From Bacillota bacterium (lineage in GTDB: Bacteria > Bacillota > Clostridia > Acetivibrionales > DTU013): a stretch of 63,730 nt of DNA. This document shows, piece by piece, positions 45,222 to 53,599 of this stretch. Under the pieces are notes generated by a model. The model searched no databases and was not told the origin of the DNA. It was given only the letters and a program-made list of their open reading frames with translations. The position numbers were made by a program, and so were the translations under genes. The stretch is taken from positions 1 to 63,730 of the forward strand of contig JAEZYU010000019.1 in assembly GCA_023418915.1 (NCBI GenBank), written 5' to 3'. Position 1 is the first letter of the stretch. Each line of letters starts with the position of its first letter.

Positions 45222-46637
45222 ATGTTCATAGGATTGGACAAGAATGGCGAAGTTCCGATCAAGAAACAATTGTATGACACTATTACATTCAAGATTCTTA
45301 ACGGTGAGTTGGCCAAGGGCGACAAACTGCCCTCGACGAGAGAACTCGCCGATAAACTGGGCATTGCCCGTAATACCGTTATCGAAATCTATGAACAGCT
45401 TGTATCAGAGGCTTATCTGGAGGCGTTTTGCGGGAAGGGGACCTTTGTATCCGGGGGCAGGGAGGGTATCGCAGTAAATGATATTCTACCGGCGCCGGGA
45501 GTGAAAGGAAGTTTTGGATGTCTTAATGACAATGACCGCATTGATTTTGCCAGTGGAGTTCCGGACCTCAAGAGTTTCCCTCGGAAGGCCTGGCTGAGAG
45601 CTTTGAAAGAGAGTCTTGAAGAGGCTGAGGCTATTGAGTTTGGATATGGATCGGTTTTAGGTTACCAACCACTGCGTGAATCATTGTCCCGGTATCTTTT
45701 GAGATACAAAGGGATCCGATGCACTCCGGGGCAGATAGTTATCGTCAATGGGACATCTGATGCCTTGAACCTGTGTGCTCTGCTGTTTCAGAAATCTGAA
45801 AGGGAGTTAATGGTCGAATCAGCCGTTGTGAGCTTTGTTCCGGATATTTTCAGGATATTCGGCTATAATATCAAACCCCTGGAAACGGATCAGTACGGTT
45901 TATGTACAAAGGATCTGTCTGAGACAGGTGGCGGTTTGATATTTTGTTCCCCTTCGCATCAGTTTCCTCTCGGCGGAACGCTGTCAATTGAGAGGAGGCT
46001 TCAATTGGCGGATTATGCAAGAGCACACAGTCATTATATCATCGAGGATGATTACAACAGTGAGTTCATGTATACCGGCGCACAGGTCAATTCACTTTTC
46101 CAGTTGGCTCCGGAAAACGTAATCCATATGGGAACATTCAGTAAAGCCCTTGCACCCTTCCTGAGGCTTGGCTATATGGTAGTGCCTGCAGAAATGGTCC
46201 CCGGTGTTAAGGAACTCCAATCGCATCTATGCCGCCGGGTGAATATGCATGATCAGATGGCTCTGAATTATCTCTTTCAACAGGGTATATATGTAAAGCA
46301 TGTCGCTGCCATGTGCAAACGCTACAAAAGAAAGATGCGGTGCATAGTAGATGCCCTGAAAAGTGAATTTGGAGAAGGTATAGACATTTATGGCACCAGT
46401 TCGGGTCTACATATCGCTGTTGCTTTCTCTGAACCGTTATTCGATGCCGGCAGCACAAGCGTTTTTTTAGGGCATAAAGTAATGGTGGATCAGTTGACAG
46501 ATTACATGATAGAGAAACAGAACAAATGTGATACCCTCATACTTGGCTTCGGCAATCTTGATGAAAGTATGATTGCAGAGGGGATAAAACGACTGAAAGC
46601 AGCCGTTTCAGAGATGGGTGCCAGGCACGACACATAG
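45222..46637 (+). CDS. MocR/PdxR-type GntR regulator with aminotransferase-like domain
   Basis: About 471 aa. N-terminal GntR winged helix (PSTRELADKLGIARNTVIEI) and class I aminotransferase fold with a PLP-binding Lys in MGTFSKALAPFLRLGYM and the DDYNSEF loop. The start is ATG 45222 (GGGG seven nt upstream). The C terminus runs into the dispersed repeat: the last residues are GARHDT and the stop is repeat-encoded, so the native end has been replaced. MocR proteins usually sense PLP or amino acids; the target may be the preceding reductase gene. Confidence 0.9.
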   Translation: MFIGLDKNGEVPIKKQLYDTITFKILNGELAKGDKLPSTRELADKLGIARNTVIEIYEQLVSEAYLEAFCGKGTFVSGGREGIAVNDILPAPGVKGSFGCLNDNDRIDFASGVPDLKSFPRKAWLRALKESLEEAEAIEFGYGSVLGYQPLRESLSRYLLRYKGIRCTPGQIVIVNGTSDALNLCALLFQKSERELMVESAVVSFVPDIFRIFGYNIKPLETDQYGLCTKDLSETGGGLIFCSPSHQFPLGGTLSIERRLQLADYARAHSHYIIEDDYNSEFMYTGAQVNSLFQLAPENVIHMGTFSKALAPFLRLGYMVVPAEMVPGVKELQSHLCRRVNMHDQMALNYLFQQGIYVKHVAAMCKRYKRKMRCIVDALKSEFGEGIDIYGTSSGLHIAVAFSEPLFDAGSTSVFLGHKVMVDQLTDYMIEKQNKCDTLILGFGNLDESMIAEGIKRLKAAVSEMGARHDT

Positions 46638-46681
46638 ACACTTATTCGATAAATAAGTGTCTATGTGTCGTGCCTGGCACC
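46617..46681. repeat. Dispersed palindromic repeat, full copy
   Basis: Arms 46617-46646 and 46652-46681 with a 5-nt loop (CGATA). It ends the MocR-type gene (GARHDT-stop). A second inverted repeat (ATCTGGA ... TCCAGAT with T7 and A6 inside) follows at 46685-46718 and may complete the terminator. Confidence 0.95.
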
Positions 46682-46684
46682 CTA

Positions 46685-46718
46685 ATCTGGATTTTTTTGA
46701 CGTTAAAAAACTCCAGAT
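46685..46718. terminator. Stem-loop between MocR-type gene and ABC operon
   Basis: ATCTGGA at 46685-46691 pairs with TCCAGAT at 46712-46718; the inner T-tract (46692-46698) pairs with the A-tract (46705-46710). It is AT-filled rather than followed by a T-run, so termination is only possible, not certain. Confidence 0.45.
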
Positions 46719-46839
46719 GTATTTATATCAATTTTCTTATCGATAATAATTTACCAGCATACGATAATTATCTCTATTCTGAATTGCCATAACGCAGTAT
46801 AAAATTTACATTAATTAAATTATAAATGGAGGAATAGTT

Positions 46840-47919
46840 ATGGCGAAAAAGTCAATCGTGTTAGTATTGGTGCTGGCCATGCTGGCAGTCGTTATCGCAG
46901 GCTGCGGCCAGGCGAATTCATCGGAAAAGCTCGTTGGAGTTACGATGCCGACAAAATCTCTCCAGAGATGGAACGAGGACGGCACCAATGTTAAGGCTGC
47001 CCTGGAGGCAAAGGGATACAAAGTTGATCTTCAGTATGCCGACAACAAACAGGAACTTCAGAATACCCAGATCGAGAACCAGATCACTATGGGATGCGAT
47101 GTTCTCGTTATCGCCTCGATCGAAGGCGGTGCGCTGGGCGGTGTTCTTCAGCAGGCAAAGGCTCAGAATATTCCCGTAATAGCTTATGACAGACTGATAA
47201 CAAACACTGACAAGTGCGACTATTATGCCACATTCGATAACTATGGCGTTGGCAAGATGCAGGGTGAATTCATTGTCAGCGAACTTGGGCTTGATAAAGG
47301 CGAAAAGGGCCCCTTCACGATGGAATGTTTCGGAGGAGACCCGGGCGACAATAATGCAGGTCTGTTTAATCAAGGCGCTATGGACGTTCTGCAGCCCTAC
47401 ATAGACGATGGAGTACTCGTAGTCAAATCCGGACAGACCAAATTCCCGGATCAGATAGCTATAACAAACTGGGAATCAAAGGGAGCTCAGGACAGGATGG
47501 ATAATCTTCTGACGGCCTATTACGCTGACGATAACATCGATATAGTCCTCTCGCCTAATGACAGCCTTGCACAGGGTATCGTCGCTTCTCTGAAGTCCGC
47601 CGGATACGGCTCGTCTTCAAAACCGTTCCCGGTACTTACAGGGCAGGACTGTGACAAAATCAACGTAGGACAGATCATTCGCGGCGAGCAATCGATGTCA
47701 ATCTTCAAGGATACCAGGGTTCTGGCGGATCAGGTCATCGCTATGGCGGACGCTATACTTGCGGAACAGACAGTTCCCACAAATGCTACTTATGACAACG
47801 GAGTTATCGAAGTTCCTTCATTCAATTGTCAGATCAAGTTTGCAAACATTGACAACTGGAAAGAGCTGCTCGTCGACAGCAGCTACTATAAGTTATCTGA
47901 CATACCGGACGCAGAATAA
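46840..47919 (+). CDS. chvE: ChvE-like multiple-monosaccharide binding lipoprotein
   Basis: 359 aa. Signal with lipobox VIAGC at about residue 21, then a periplasmic-binding domain with VGVTMPTKSLQRWNEDG, IENQITMGCDVLVIA, VIAYDRLI and FPVLTGQDCDK: the ChvE/XylF/GguB-associated pattern for pentoses, galactose and glucose. The gene starts at ATG 46840 with GGAGG. A terminator after it and before the ATPase gene keeps the binding protein in excess. The sugar is not deducible, but the xylose-type sensor downstream hints at a pentose. Confidence 0.9.
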   Translation: MAKKSIVLVLVLAMLAVVIAGCGQANSSEKLVGVTMPTKSLQRWNEDGTNVKAALEAKGYKVDLQYADNKQELQNTQIENQITMGCDVLVIASIEGGALGGVLQQAKAQNIPVIAYDRLITNTDKCDYYATFDNYGVGKMQGEFIVSELGLDKGEKGPFTMECFGGDPGDNNAGLFNQGAMDVLQPYIDDGVLVVKSGQTKFPDQIAITNWESKGAQDRMDNLLTAYYADDNIDIVLSPNDSLAQGIVASLKSAGYGSSSKPFPVLTGQDCDKINVGQIIRGEQSMSIFKDTRVLADQVIAMADAILAEQTVPTNATYDNGVIEVPSFNCQIKFANIDNWKELLVDSSYYKLSDIPDAE

Positions 47920-47929
47920 CTTTATTAAC

Positions 47930-47961
47930 AAAATGGCGGCAGCATAGCTGCCGCCATTTTT
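47930..47961 (+). terminator. Attenuating terminator after the sugar-binding protein gene
   Basis: AAAATGGCGGCAGC, short ATA loop, GCTGCCGCCATTTTT: a 12-14-bp GC-rich stem with a T-run. Read-through must feed the ATPase and permease genes. Confidence 0.9.
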
Positions 47962-48005
47962 AATACAAGAGATAGAAAAATCAATGCGTTATAAAGGAGC
48001 AGACA

Positions 48006-49541
48006 ATGTCAGAATATATCCTTAAAATGGAGAATATCACTAAGGAGTTCCCTGGCGTCACCGCTCTCAGCAATGTTACTTTCAAAGTGAAAACGGGTGA
48101 GATACATGCTCTCGTTGGAGAGAACGGAGCCGGTAAATCCACGCTGATGAATGTTCTGAGCGGTATATACCCATACAGTTCATATACCGGTGATATTATT
48201 TACAAAGGGTCAGAATGCAGGTTTAAAAGCATACGCGACAGCGAAGCGGCGGGCATTGCCATAATCCATCAGGAGCTGGCACTCAGCCCTTATATGACAA
48301 TTGCAGAGAATATTTTTCTGGGAAATGAAAGAGTCAGGAACGGTGCGATAAACTGGGACGAAACCAATAAAGAGGCTGTCGAGTTAATGAAAAAAGTCGG
48401 GCTTAATGAAAAGCATACCGCACAGATAAGGAACATAGGTGTTGGGAAACAGCAGCTTGTCGAGATAGCTAAGGCTCTTTCGAAAAACTGCGAACTGCTT
48501 ATACTGGATGAGCCGACAGCAGCTCTCAATGATGAGGATTCCAACCACCTTCTCGAGCTCTTAAAAATGCTTAATAAAGAGCATGGTTTGACGTGTATAA
48601 TGATTTCGCATAAAATTCACGAGGTTATAAAGATAGCAAACAACATAACGGTTCTGCGGGATGGAAAGACGATAGAGACTTTAGACAACACTGAGCATGT
48701 CAGTGAAGGCCGAATAATAAAAGGGATGGTAGGCCGTGAGCTTACGGACCGTTTCCCCAAGCATTCGGCAAGGATAGGTGAGATAGGTTTTGAAATCAAG
48801 AACTGGACCGTTCATGATCCCCTTAATGAGGAAAGAGTTGTCATAGATGATGTCAGCATGTACTTCAGAAAGGGAGAGATAGTCGGACTTGCCGGCCTTA
48901 TGGGTGCGGGAAGGACAGAGCTTGCAATGAGTGTATTCGGCAGAGCATACGGTAAAAGGATCAGCGGGACGCTTATCAAGGATGGCAGGGAGATAACGCT
49001 CAGCAACATTGGACAGGCAATAGACAATGCAATAGCCTATGTTACCGAAGATAGAAAAACGGCGGGGCTTGTACATATACAGGATATTAAAAAGAATATA
49101 ACGCTGGCTAATCTGAAAGCAATTACGAGAGGATCTGTTGTAGACGAAGATGAGGAAATCATAGTGGGAAAGGACTATAGAAAACGGTTCAACATTAAGT
49201 CGTCAAGCGTGTTTCAAAAAGCGGGCAATCTATCGGGCGGAAACCAGCAGAAGGTGGTGCTCAGCAAATGGATATTTGCGTCTCCTGATGTTCTTATACT
49301 CGATGAACCTACAAGAGGAATCGACGTTGGTGCGAAGTATGAGATATACAAGATAATCATACAGTTGGCAGAGGCGGGAAAATGTGTTGTCATGATTTCC
49401 TCGGAGCTGCCTGAAATATTGGGGATCACTGATCGCTTGTACATAATCAATGAGGGACGTGTCGTAGGAGAAATGAAAACGAGCGAAGCAACTCAGGAGG
49501 ATATCATGTCCATTATAATTAGAAGCTCAGCGGGGCGATAG
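48006..49541 (+). CDS. mmsA: Multiple-monosaccharide ABC transporter ATPase (double ABC)
   Basis: 511 aa with two ABC domains. The first has Walker A GENGAGKST, Q-loop and LLILDEPTAALND; the second has GLMGAGRTE (degenerate Walker A, typical of the second domain), LSGGNQQK signature and LDEPTRGIDVG. This is the MmsA/XylG/GguA layout. It energises the permease at 49553; one protein provides both nucleotide-binding sites. It is separated from the binding-protein gene by an attenuator. Confidence 0.93.
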   Translation: MSEYILKMENITKEFPGVTALSNVTFKVKTGEIHALVGENGAGKSTLMNVLSGIYPYSSYTGDIIYKGSECRFKSIRDSEAAGIAIIHQELALSPYMTIAENIFLGNERVRNGAINWDETNKEAVELMKKVGLNEKHTAQIRNIGVGKQQLVEIAKALSKNCELLILDEPTAALNDEDSNHLLELLKMLNKEHGLTCIMISHKIHEVIKIANNITVLRDGKTIETLDNTEHVSEGRIIKGMVGRELTDRFPKHSARIGEIGFEIKNWTVHDPLNEERVVIDDVSMYFRKGEIVGLAGLMGAGRTELAMSVFGRAYGKRISGTLIKDGREITLSNIGQAIDNAIAYVTEDRKTAGLVHIQDIKKNITLANLKAITRGSVVDEDEEIIVGKDYRKRFNIKSSSVFQKAGNLSGGNQQKVVLSKWIFASPDVLILDEPTRGIDVGAKYEIYKIIIQLAEAGKCVVMISSELPEILGITDRLYIINEGRVVGEMKTSEATQEDIMSIIIRSSAGR

Positions 49542-49552
49542 GGGGGATATAT

Positions 49553-50776
49553 ATGAACAGCATTAAGGATTTTATGAACCGTAACATACGACAATACGGG
49601 ATGATTTTTGCACTGGTTGCCATTATGGTATTTTTCGGAGTCGTAACCGGCGGAAAGCTTATCTGGCCAAGAAACGTGTCGATGCTGGTGCGCCAGAACG
49701 CCTATGTGCTGATACTTGCCATAGGTATGATGTTTTGTATATTGACAGGTGGTAATATAGACCTTTCGGTAGGTTCACTGGTTGCTCTGGTAAGTGCTAT
49801 GTCAGGCTTTATGGCAACGACGGTAGGTTTACCCTCCTGGCTTGCAATAATCATCAGCCTCATAACCGGTCTTTTAGCTGGCTTGTGGCAAGGCTTTTGG
49901 ATAGCTTATGTCAAGGTGCCGACATTTATCACAACGCTTGCAGGTATGCTTGTTTTCCGGGGAATCAATAACATAATACTCAATGGTAAGACATTACCGC
50001 TCTCGGGTCTGTATGTAACTATAGGAACGGGTTCGGTCCCTGATATCGCACCAAATACCGTAAGGGATTTTTTACATATAGGCGATTTGCTGCAACTGGA
50101 AAACAAGCCGGAGTTTCTGAATATGACCATGCTTGTTGTAGGGATTGCATTATCCATCATCTATGTATTGTTTGTGATATTAAACAGGAAAAGTAAGCAA
50201 ATGCGCGGATATGAAGTGGCGTCTTTAAAGTCGGTTCTAGTTAAGGTTATTTCATTTTTTATTGTTATTAATGTCTTCGCTTACTGGCTGGCAATGGATG
50301 ATGGTTTGCCCATAATGCTGATTTTGCTGGCCGCACTATACACAATCTATACGTTTATAGCTACCAAGACCATACCCGGCAGACATATCTATGCTATGGG
50401 AGGAAACATAAAGGCAGCTGAGCTTTCAGGGGTCAATACGAAAAAGATGATGTTCCTGGTGTATTCGAACATGGGGCTTTTAGCGGGGGTGGCAGCCATA
50501 GTTACCGCAGGAAGATCAATGGCCTCCTATCCCAATGTCGGAGCAAATTTTGAGCTTGACGCCATAGGTGCATGCTTTATAGGTGGTGCATCCGCATACG
50601 GAGGAATAGGAACTATATGGGGAGCTGTTGTAGGTGCATTTATCATGGGTGTTATGAACAATGGCATGTCCATTATTGGCCTGAATGTCTTTTTACAGTC
50701 TGTCGCAAAAGGACTGGTTGTTTTGCTTGCTGTTGCATTTGACATGTACTCGAAATCAAAATCCAGACTTGGCTAG
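49553..50776 (+). CDS. mmsB: Multiple-monosaccharide ABC transporter permease
   Basis: 407 aa with about ten membrane segments. GMMFCILTGGNIDLSVGSLV and FIGGASAYGGIGTIWGAV are the family hallmarks (XylH/GguB). It starts 12 nt after the ATPase stop, with a GGGGGG Shine-Dalgarno. It is followed by a hairpin and then the sensory operon. Confidence 0.93.
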   Translation: MNSIKDFMNRNIRQYGMIFALVAIMVFFGVVTGGKLIWPRNVSMLVRQNAYVLILAIGMMFCILTGGNIDLSVGSLVALVSAMSGFMATTVGLPSWLAIIISLITGLLAGLWQGFWIAYVKVPTFITTLAGMLVFRGINNIILNGKTLPLSGLYVTIGTGSVPDIAPNTVRDFLHIGDLLQLENKPEFLNMTMLVVGIALSIIYVLFVILNRKSKQMRGYEVASLKSVLVKVISFFIVINVFAYWLAMDDGLPIMLILLAALYTIYTFIATKTIPGRHIYAMGGNIKAAELSGVNTKKMMFLVYSNMGLLAGVAAIVTAGRSMASYPNVGANFELDAIGACFIGGASAYGGIGTIWGAVVGAFIMGVMNNGMSIIGLNVFLQSVAKGLVVLLAVAFDMYSKSKSRLG

Positions 50777-50792
50777 ACTTAACAAGGGTGTG

Positions 50793-50844
50793 ATATGGGG
50801 CTTTCTCTAAATCAGATTTAATCTGATGAAGAACTGCCCCATAT
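50793..50844. promoter_or_regulatory. Stem-loop between transport and sensory operons
   Basis: ATATGGGGC (50793-50801) pairs with GCCCCATAT (50836-50844); an inner hairpin ATCAGAT/ATCTGAT sits inside. No T-run follows, so it may be a processing or partial termination site. Confidence 0.6.
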
Positions 50845-50988
50845 GTTTGTAATAACACTTTAGTTTAAAGAAAAGGTGGGGTAGATCTTTCACCTTGTTA
50901 TACATAATTATTTTTTTGCATCCCTTATATGGTATAATTAATAGGGATTTCAAACAGGCTGTCAGTCTGGTTTGGAGGGGGTGACGAA

Positions 50989-52029
50989 ATGAAATGGCTG
51001 TGGAAAATATCATTGGCCCTTCTGTTTGCCACGGTGGTTACATCTGCGTCAACAGCTGCATACTATTTCGACAAGGTCAATAGGGTCTATGAAGAAAACG
51101 CAGCAAATTTGTTTGGCGAGAATCCGAGATATCATTTCTCATTGATAATAAATTCCGGAGACGATGATTATTGGCAGGACTATAAGGAAGGTGTATTTGA
51201 AGCTGGAAAAGTGCATAACGCAGCGATAGAATACAACCCGATATCTGAACCGGACAGTATAGATAAAACTGTAGAGTATGTAAATATTGCAAACAAATCC
51301 AGAGTTGACGGCATTATTGTAAACGGGAAAAATTCAGCTGAATATTCGGTTGCGATTAATAGAGCAGCAAAATCTGGGATACATATTGTAGTTGGTGTGG
51401 TGGAATCCGTAGACAGCAACAGGCTTTCGTATGTAGGAAACAACTTTTACGATTATGGAGTAAAGGCGGCAAAGCTGATATCTCAGGCATCGGACAAGTC
51501 CTTGCCGATAAATTTGGCGGTGATATTATCGGATTCAGGACACAGTGATACCGATAAGACTATAACATCACAAAGTGATATCATGATGAGCGGCATAACA
51601 AGCGTAATTGAGAGTGAGGAAAAGATAAATCTGCTGAGTACTTTATACAGAAACAGCGATCTGCTTGGAGCAGAGGACCTTACAAGAAACATATTGACAC
51701 AGCACTCCGATGTAGATGTGATATTCTGCACAAACGCCAAGGATACAGCAGCGGCAGCGCGCGTAATTGTAGAGCGCAACCTGGTAGGAGATGTAGTCAT
51801 AGTCGGCACAGGTATAACGGATGAGATCAGGCATTATATCAGAAAAGGGATCGTATTGGGAGTATTGGACAGAAATGGATATAGGGCGGGGTACAAGAGC
51901 GTAGAAATACTATGCGAAAGTGTCGGAGATTCATTTCAGCCAAGCTATATAAACATTGCGACAGATATCTATACAGCCATAAATATCGATCAAAAGGAAC
52001 GAGGCGACACCTCACAGTTTAAAAGGTAG
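50989..52029 (+). CDS. Membrane-anchored sugar-binding sensor protein (XylFII-like)
   Basis: 346 aa: an uncleaved N-terminal membrane helix (residues about 4-25, no lipobox), then a periplasmic sugar-binding domain (LIINSGDDDYWQDYKEG, VDGIIVNGKNSAEYSVAINR, FCTNAKDTAAAARVIVER). In Clostridium beijerinckii XylFII binds xylose outside and passes the signal to the kinase LytS; the gene order here (binding protein, kinase, YesN) is the same. Strong SD GGAGGGGGTGA. A kinase gene follows at 8-nt distance. Confidence 0.85.
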   Translation: MKWLWKISLALLFATVVTSASTAAYYFDKVNRVYEENAANLFGENPRYHFSLIINSGDDDYWQDYKEGVFEAGKVHNAAIEYNPISEPDSIDKTVEYVNIANKSRVDGIIVNGKNSAEYSVAINRAAKSGIHIVVGVVESVDSNRLSYVGNNFYDYGVKAAKLISQASDKSLPINLAVILSDSGHSDTDKTITSQSDIMMSGITSVIESEEKINLLSTLYRNSDLLGAEDLTRNILTQHSDVDVIFCTNAKDTAAAARVIVERNLVGDVVIVGTGITDEIRHYIRKGIVLGVLDRNGYRAGYKSVEILCESVGDSFQPSYINIATDIYTAINIDQKERGDTSQFKR

Positions 52030-52036
52030 ACGAGTC

Positions 52037-53599
52037 ATGAAAAAATTTTGGGGCAGAATGTTCAACAGCATAAAATCCAGGATCATTGCCGTTTTTGTTC
52101 TGACAATGGTTTTGACCAGTGCTGCGAGCATATTTATTCTGGGATTATCGAGCAACATAATAGAGAAGATGGATGAAATGTTTGCCGCCAATGTTGAGAT
52201 AGAAAATTTCCTCAGCGATATGGATAATGTAAATACCAACCTGACGAATTACCTTGTAACCTCTGAATCTGACAGTTTGCTTAATTACTACAAGTATAAG
52301 GAAATTTTCAGTGAGAAGGCGCAGAGCATGTTTTTCGAGCTGCACGGGATATACAGCCAGAATGATTTGATATACAAGGATATCGCATATATGGCAGATT
52401 CGTATTTCAAGGAAACGGAAGCGGCTGTGGAGGCTAAAAGAACCGATAATGCAGATGAGTATATTGCCAGATATGCTGAAGCGAACCGAATAACCGGATA
52501 TATAAGGACATATACTGACCGCCTGAATCTGAGCATTTTAAACATCAATACCACTCAATATCTCAGCATGTCGGAGAATCTTAACAAGCTGCGGACATCA
52601 AATCTGATCCTTATTATATCTGTAATATTGCTTAATATGCTTGTCATTTCCTATCTGACCTATAATATGACAAAACCTATAATTAAGCTTGCGCATTCGG
52701 CAGAGGAGATGTCAAAGGGCAATTTCGACGCAGAGGATGTCGAGGTGTATTCACAGGATGAGCTGAGCATAATGGCAAACGCATTTAATTCGATGAAGCA
52801 CAGCATCAGGAATTACATAAGAGAACTGCACAACAAGGCTGACACAGAATCACAGCTTTTAGAACAGCAGATAGAAAATCTGAGGATGCAGTCATTGCTT
52901 GTGGATGCGGAAATGAAGGCGCTTCAGATGCAAATGCATCCTCATTTTCTTTTCAATACATTAAATGCAGGGGTTCAGCTGGCAACGATCGAAGGAGCAG
53001 ACAGGACCACAACCTTTCTTGACAATATGGCAAAGATATTCAGATACAATGTCAAGAGCCTGAACAGAAAGGTCAGGATCAAGGACGAAATCGATACAAT
53101 AAGGGCGTACGAGGATCTGTTTTTTGTGCGCTTCGGAGATATAATGAGATTTGAATATGACATCGACGAAAGCCTGCTTGATATTGAAGTTCCGCCTCTG
53201 ATCATCCAGCCGCTGGTGGAGAATGCCACGATCCATGGTATAGGGAACATGGAAAGCGGCGGTGTAATAAAAATCTCGCTTGAAAAAAGTGATGCTGTAG
53301 TCAAAATGAGTGTGCAGGACAACGGAGCTGGGATGAACGAAGAAACCAGGCAAAAAATATTAAAATGCCAGAGGTTCGAAAGCGAAATATCCGGGCATAT
53401 GACAGGAATAGGAATATCTAATGTAGTGCAGAGGCTGAGGCTGTTTTTTAACTGCGAAGATGCAGTTGAAGTTGAGAGTGCTCCGGGCTGGGGTACAAAG
53501 GTTATTTTAAAGATACCCTGTGATTCACAGTCGGAATTTGAGATTGATTCAATATCGCTGAAGGTACAGACAGATAAAGGTGGTGATTGTTGTGTATAG
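52037..53599 (+). CDS. LytS/YesM-type sensor histidine kinase
   Basis: 520 aa. TM1 at about residues 14-38, an extracellular helical sensor (about 40-190), TM2 about 190-208, HAMP (about 212-262), a His_kinase domain with MQMHPHFLFNTLNAG (phosphoacceptor His near 300), and a HATPase end (NATIHGIGN, DNGAGM, GIGISNVVQRL). It probably receives the signal from the membrane-anchored binding protein and phosphorylates the YesN-type regulator, whose start overlaps its stop by 8 nt. Confidence 0.93.
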   Translation: MKKFWGRMFNSIKSRIIAVFVLTMVLTSAASIFILGLSSNIIEKMDEMFAANVEIENFLSDMDNVNTNLTNYLVTSESDSLLNYYKYKEIFSEKAQSMFFELHGIYSQNDLIYKDIAYMADSYFKETEAAVEAKRTDNADEYIARYAEANRITGYIRTYTDRLNLSILNINTTQYLSMSENLNKLRTSNLILIISVILLNMLVISYLTYNMTKPIIKLAHSAEEMSKGNFDAEDVEVYSQDELSIMANAFNSMKHSIRNYIRELHNKADTESQLLEQQIENLRMQSLLVDAEMKALQMQMHPHFLFNTLNAGVQLATIEGADRTTTFLDNMAKIFRYNVKSLNRKVRIKDEIDTIRAYEDLFFVRFGDIMRFEYDIDESLLDIEVPPLIIQPLVENATIHGIGNMESGGVIKISLEKSDAVVKMSVQDNGAGMNEETRQKILKCQRFESEISGHMTGIGISNVVQRLRLFFNCEDAVEVESAPGWGTKVILKIPCDSQSEFEIDSISLKVQTDKGGDCCV

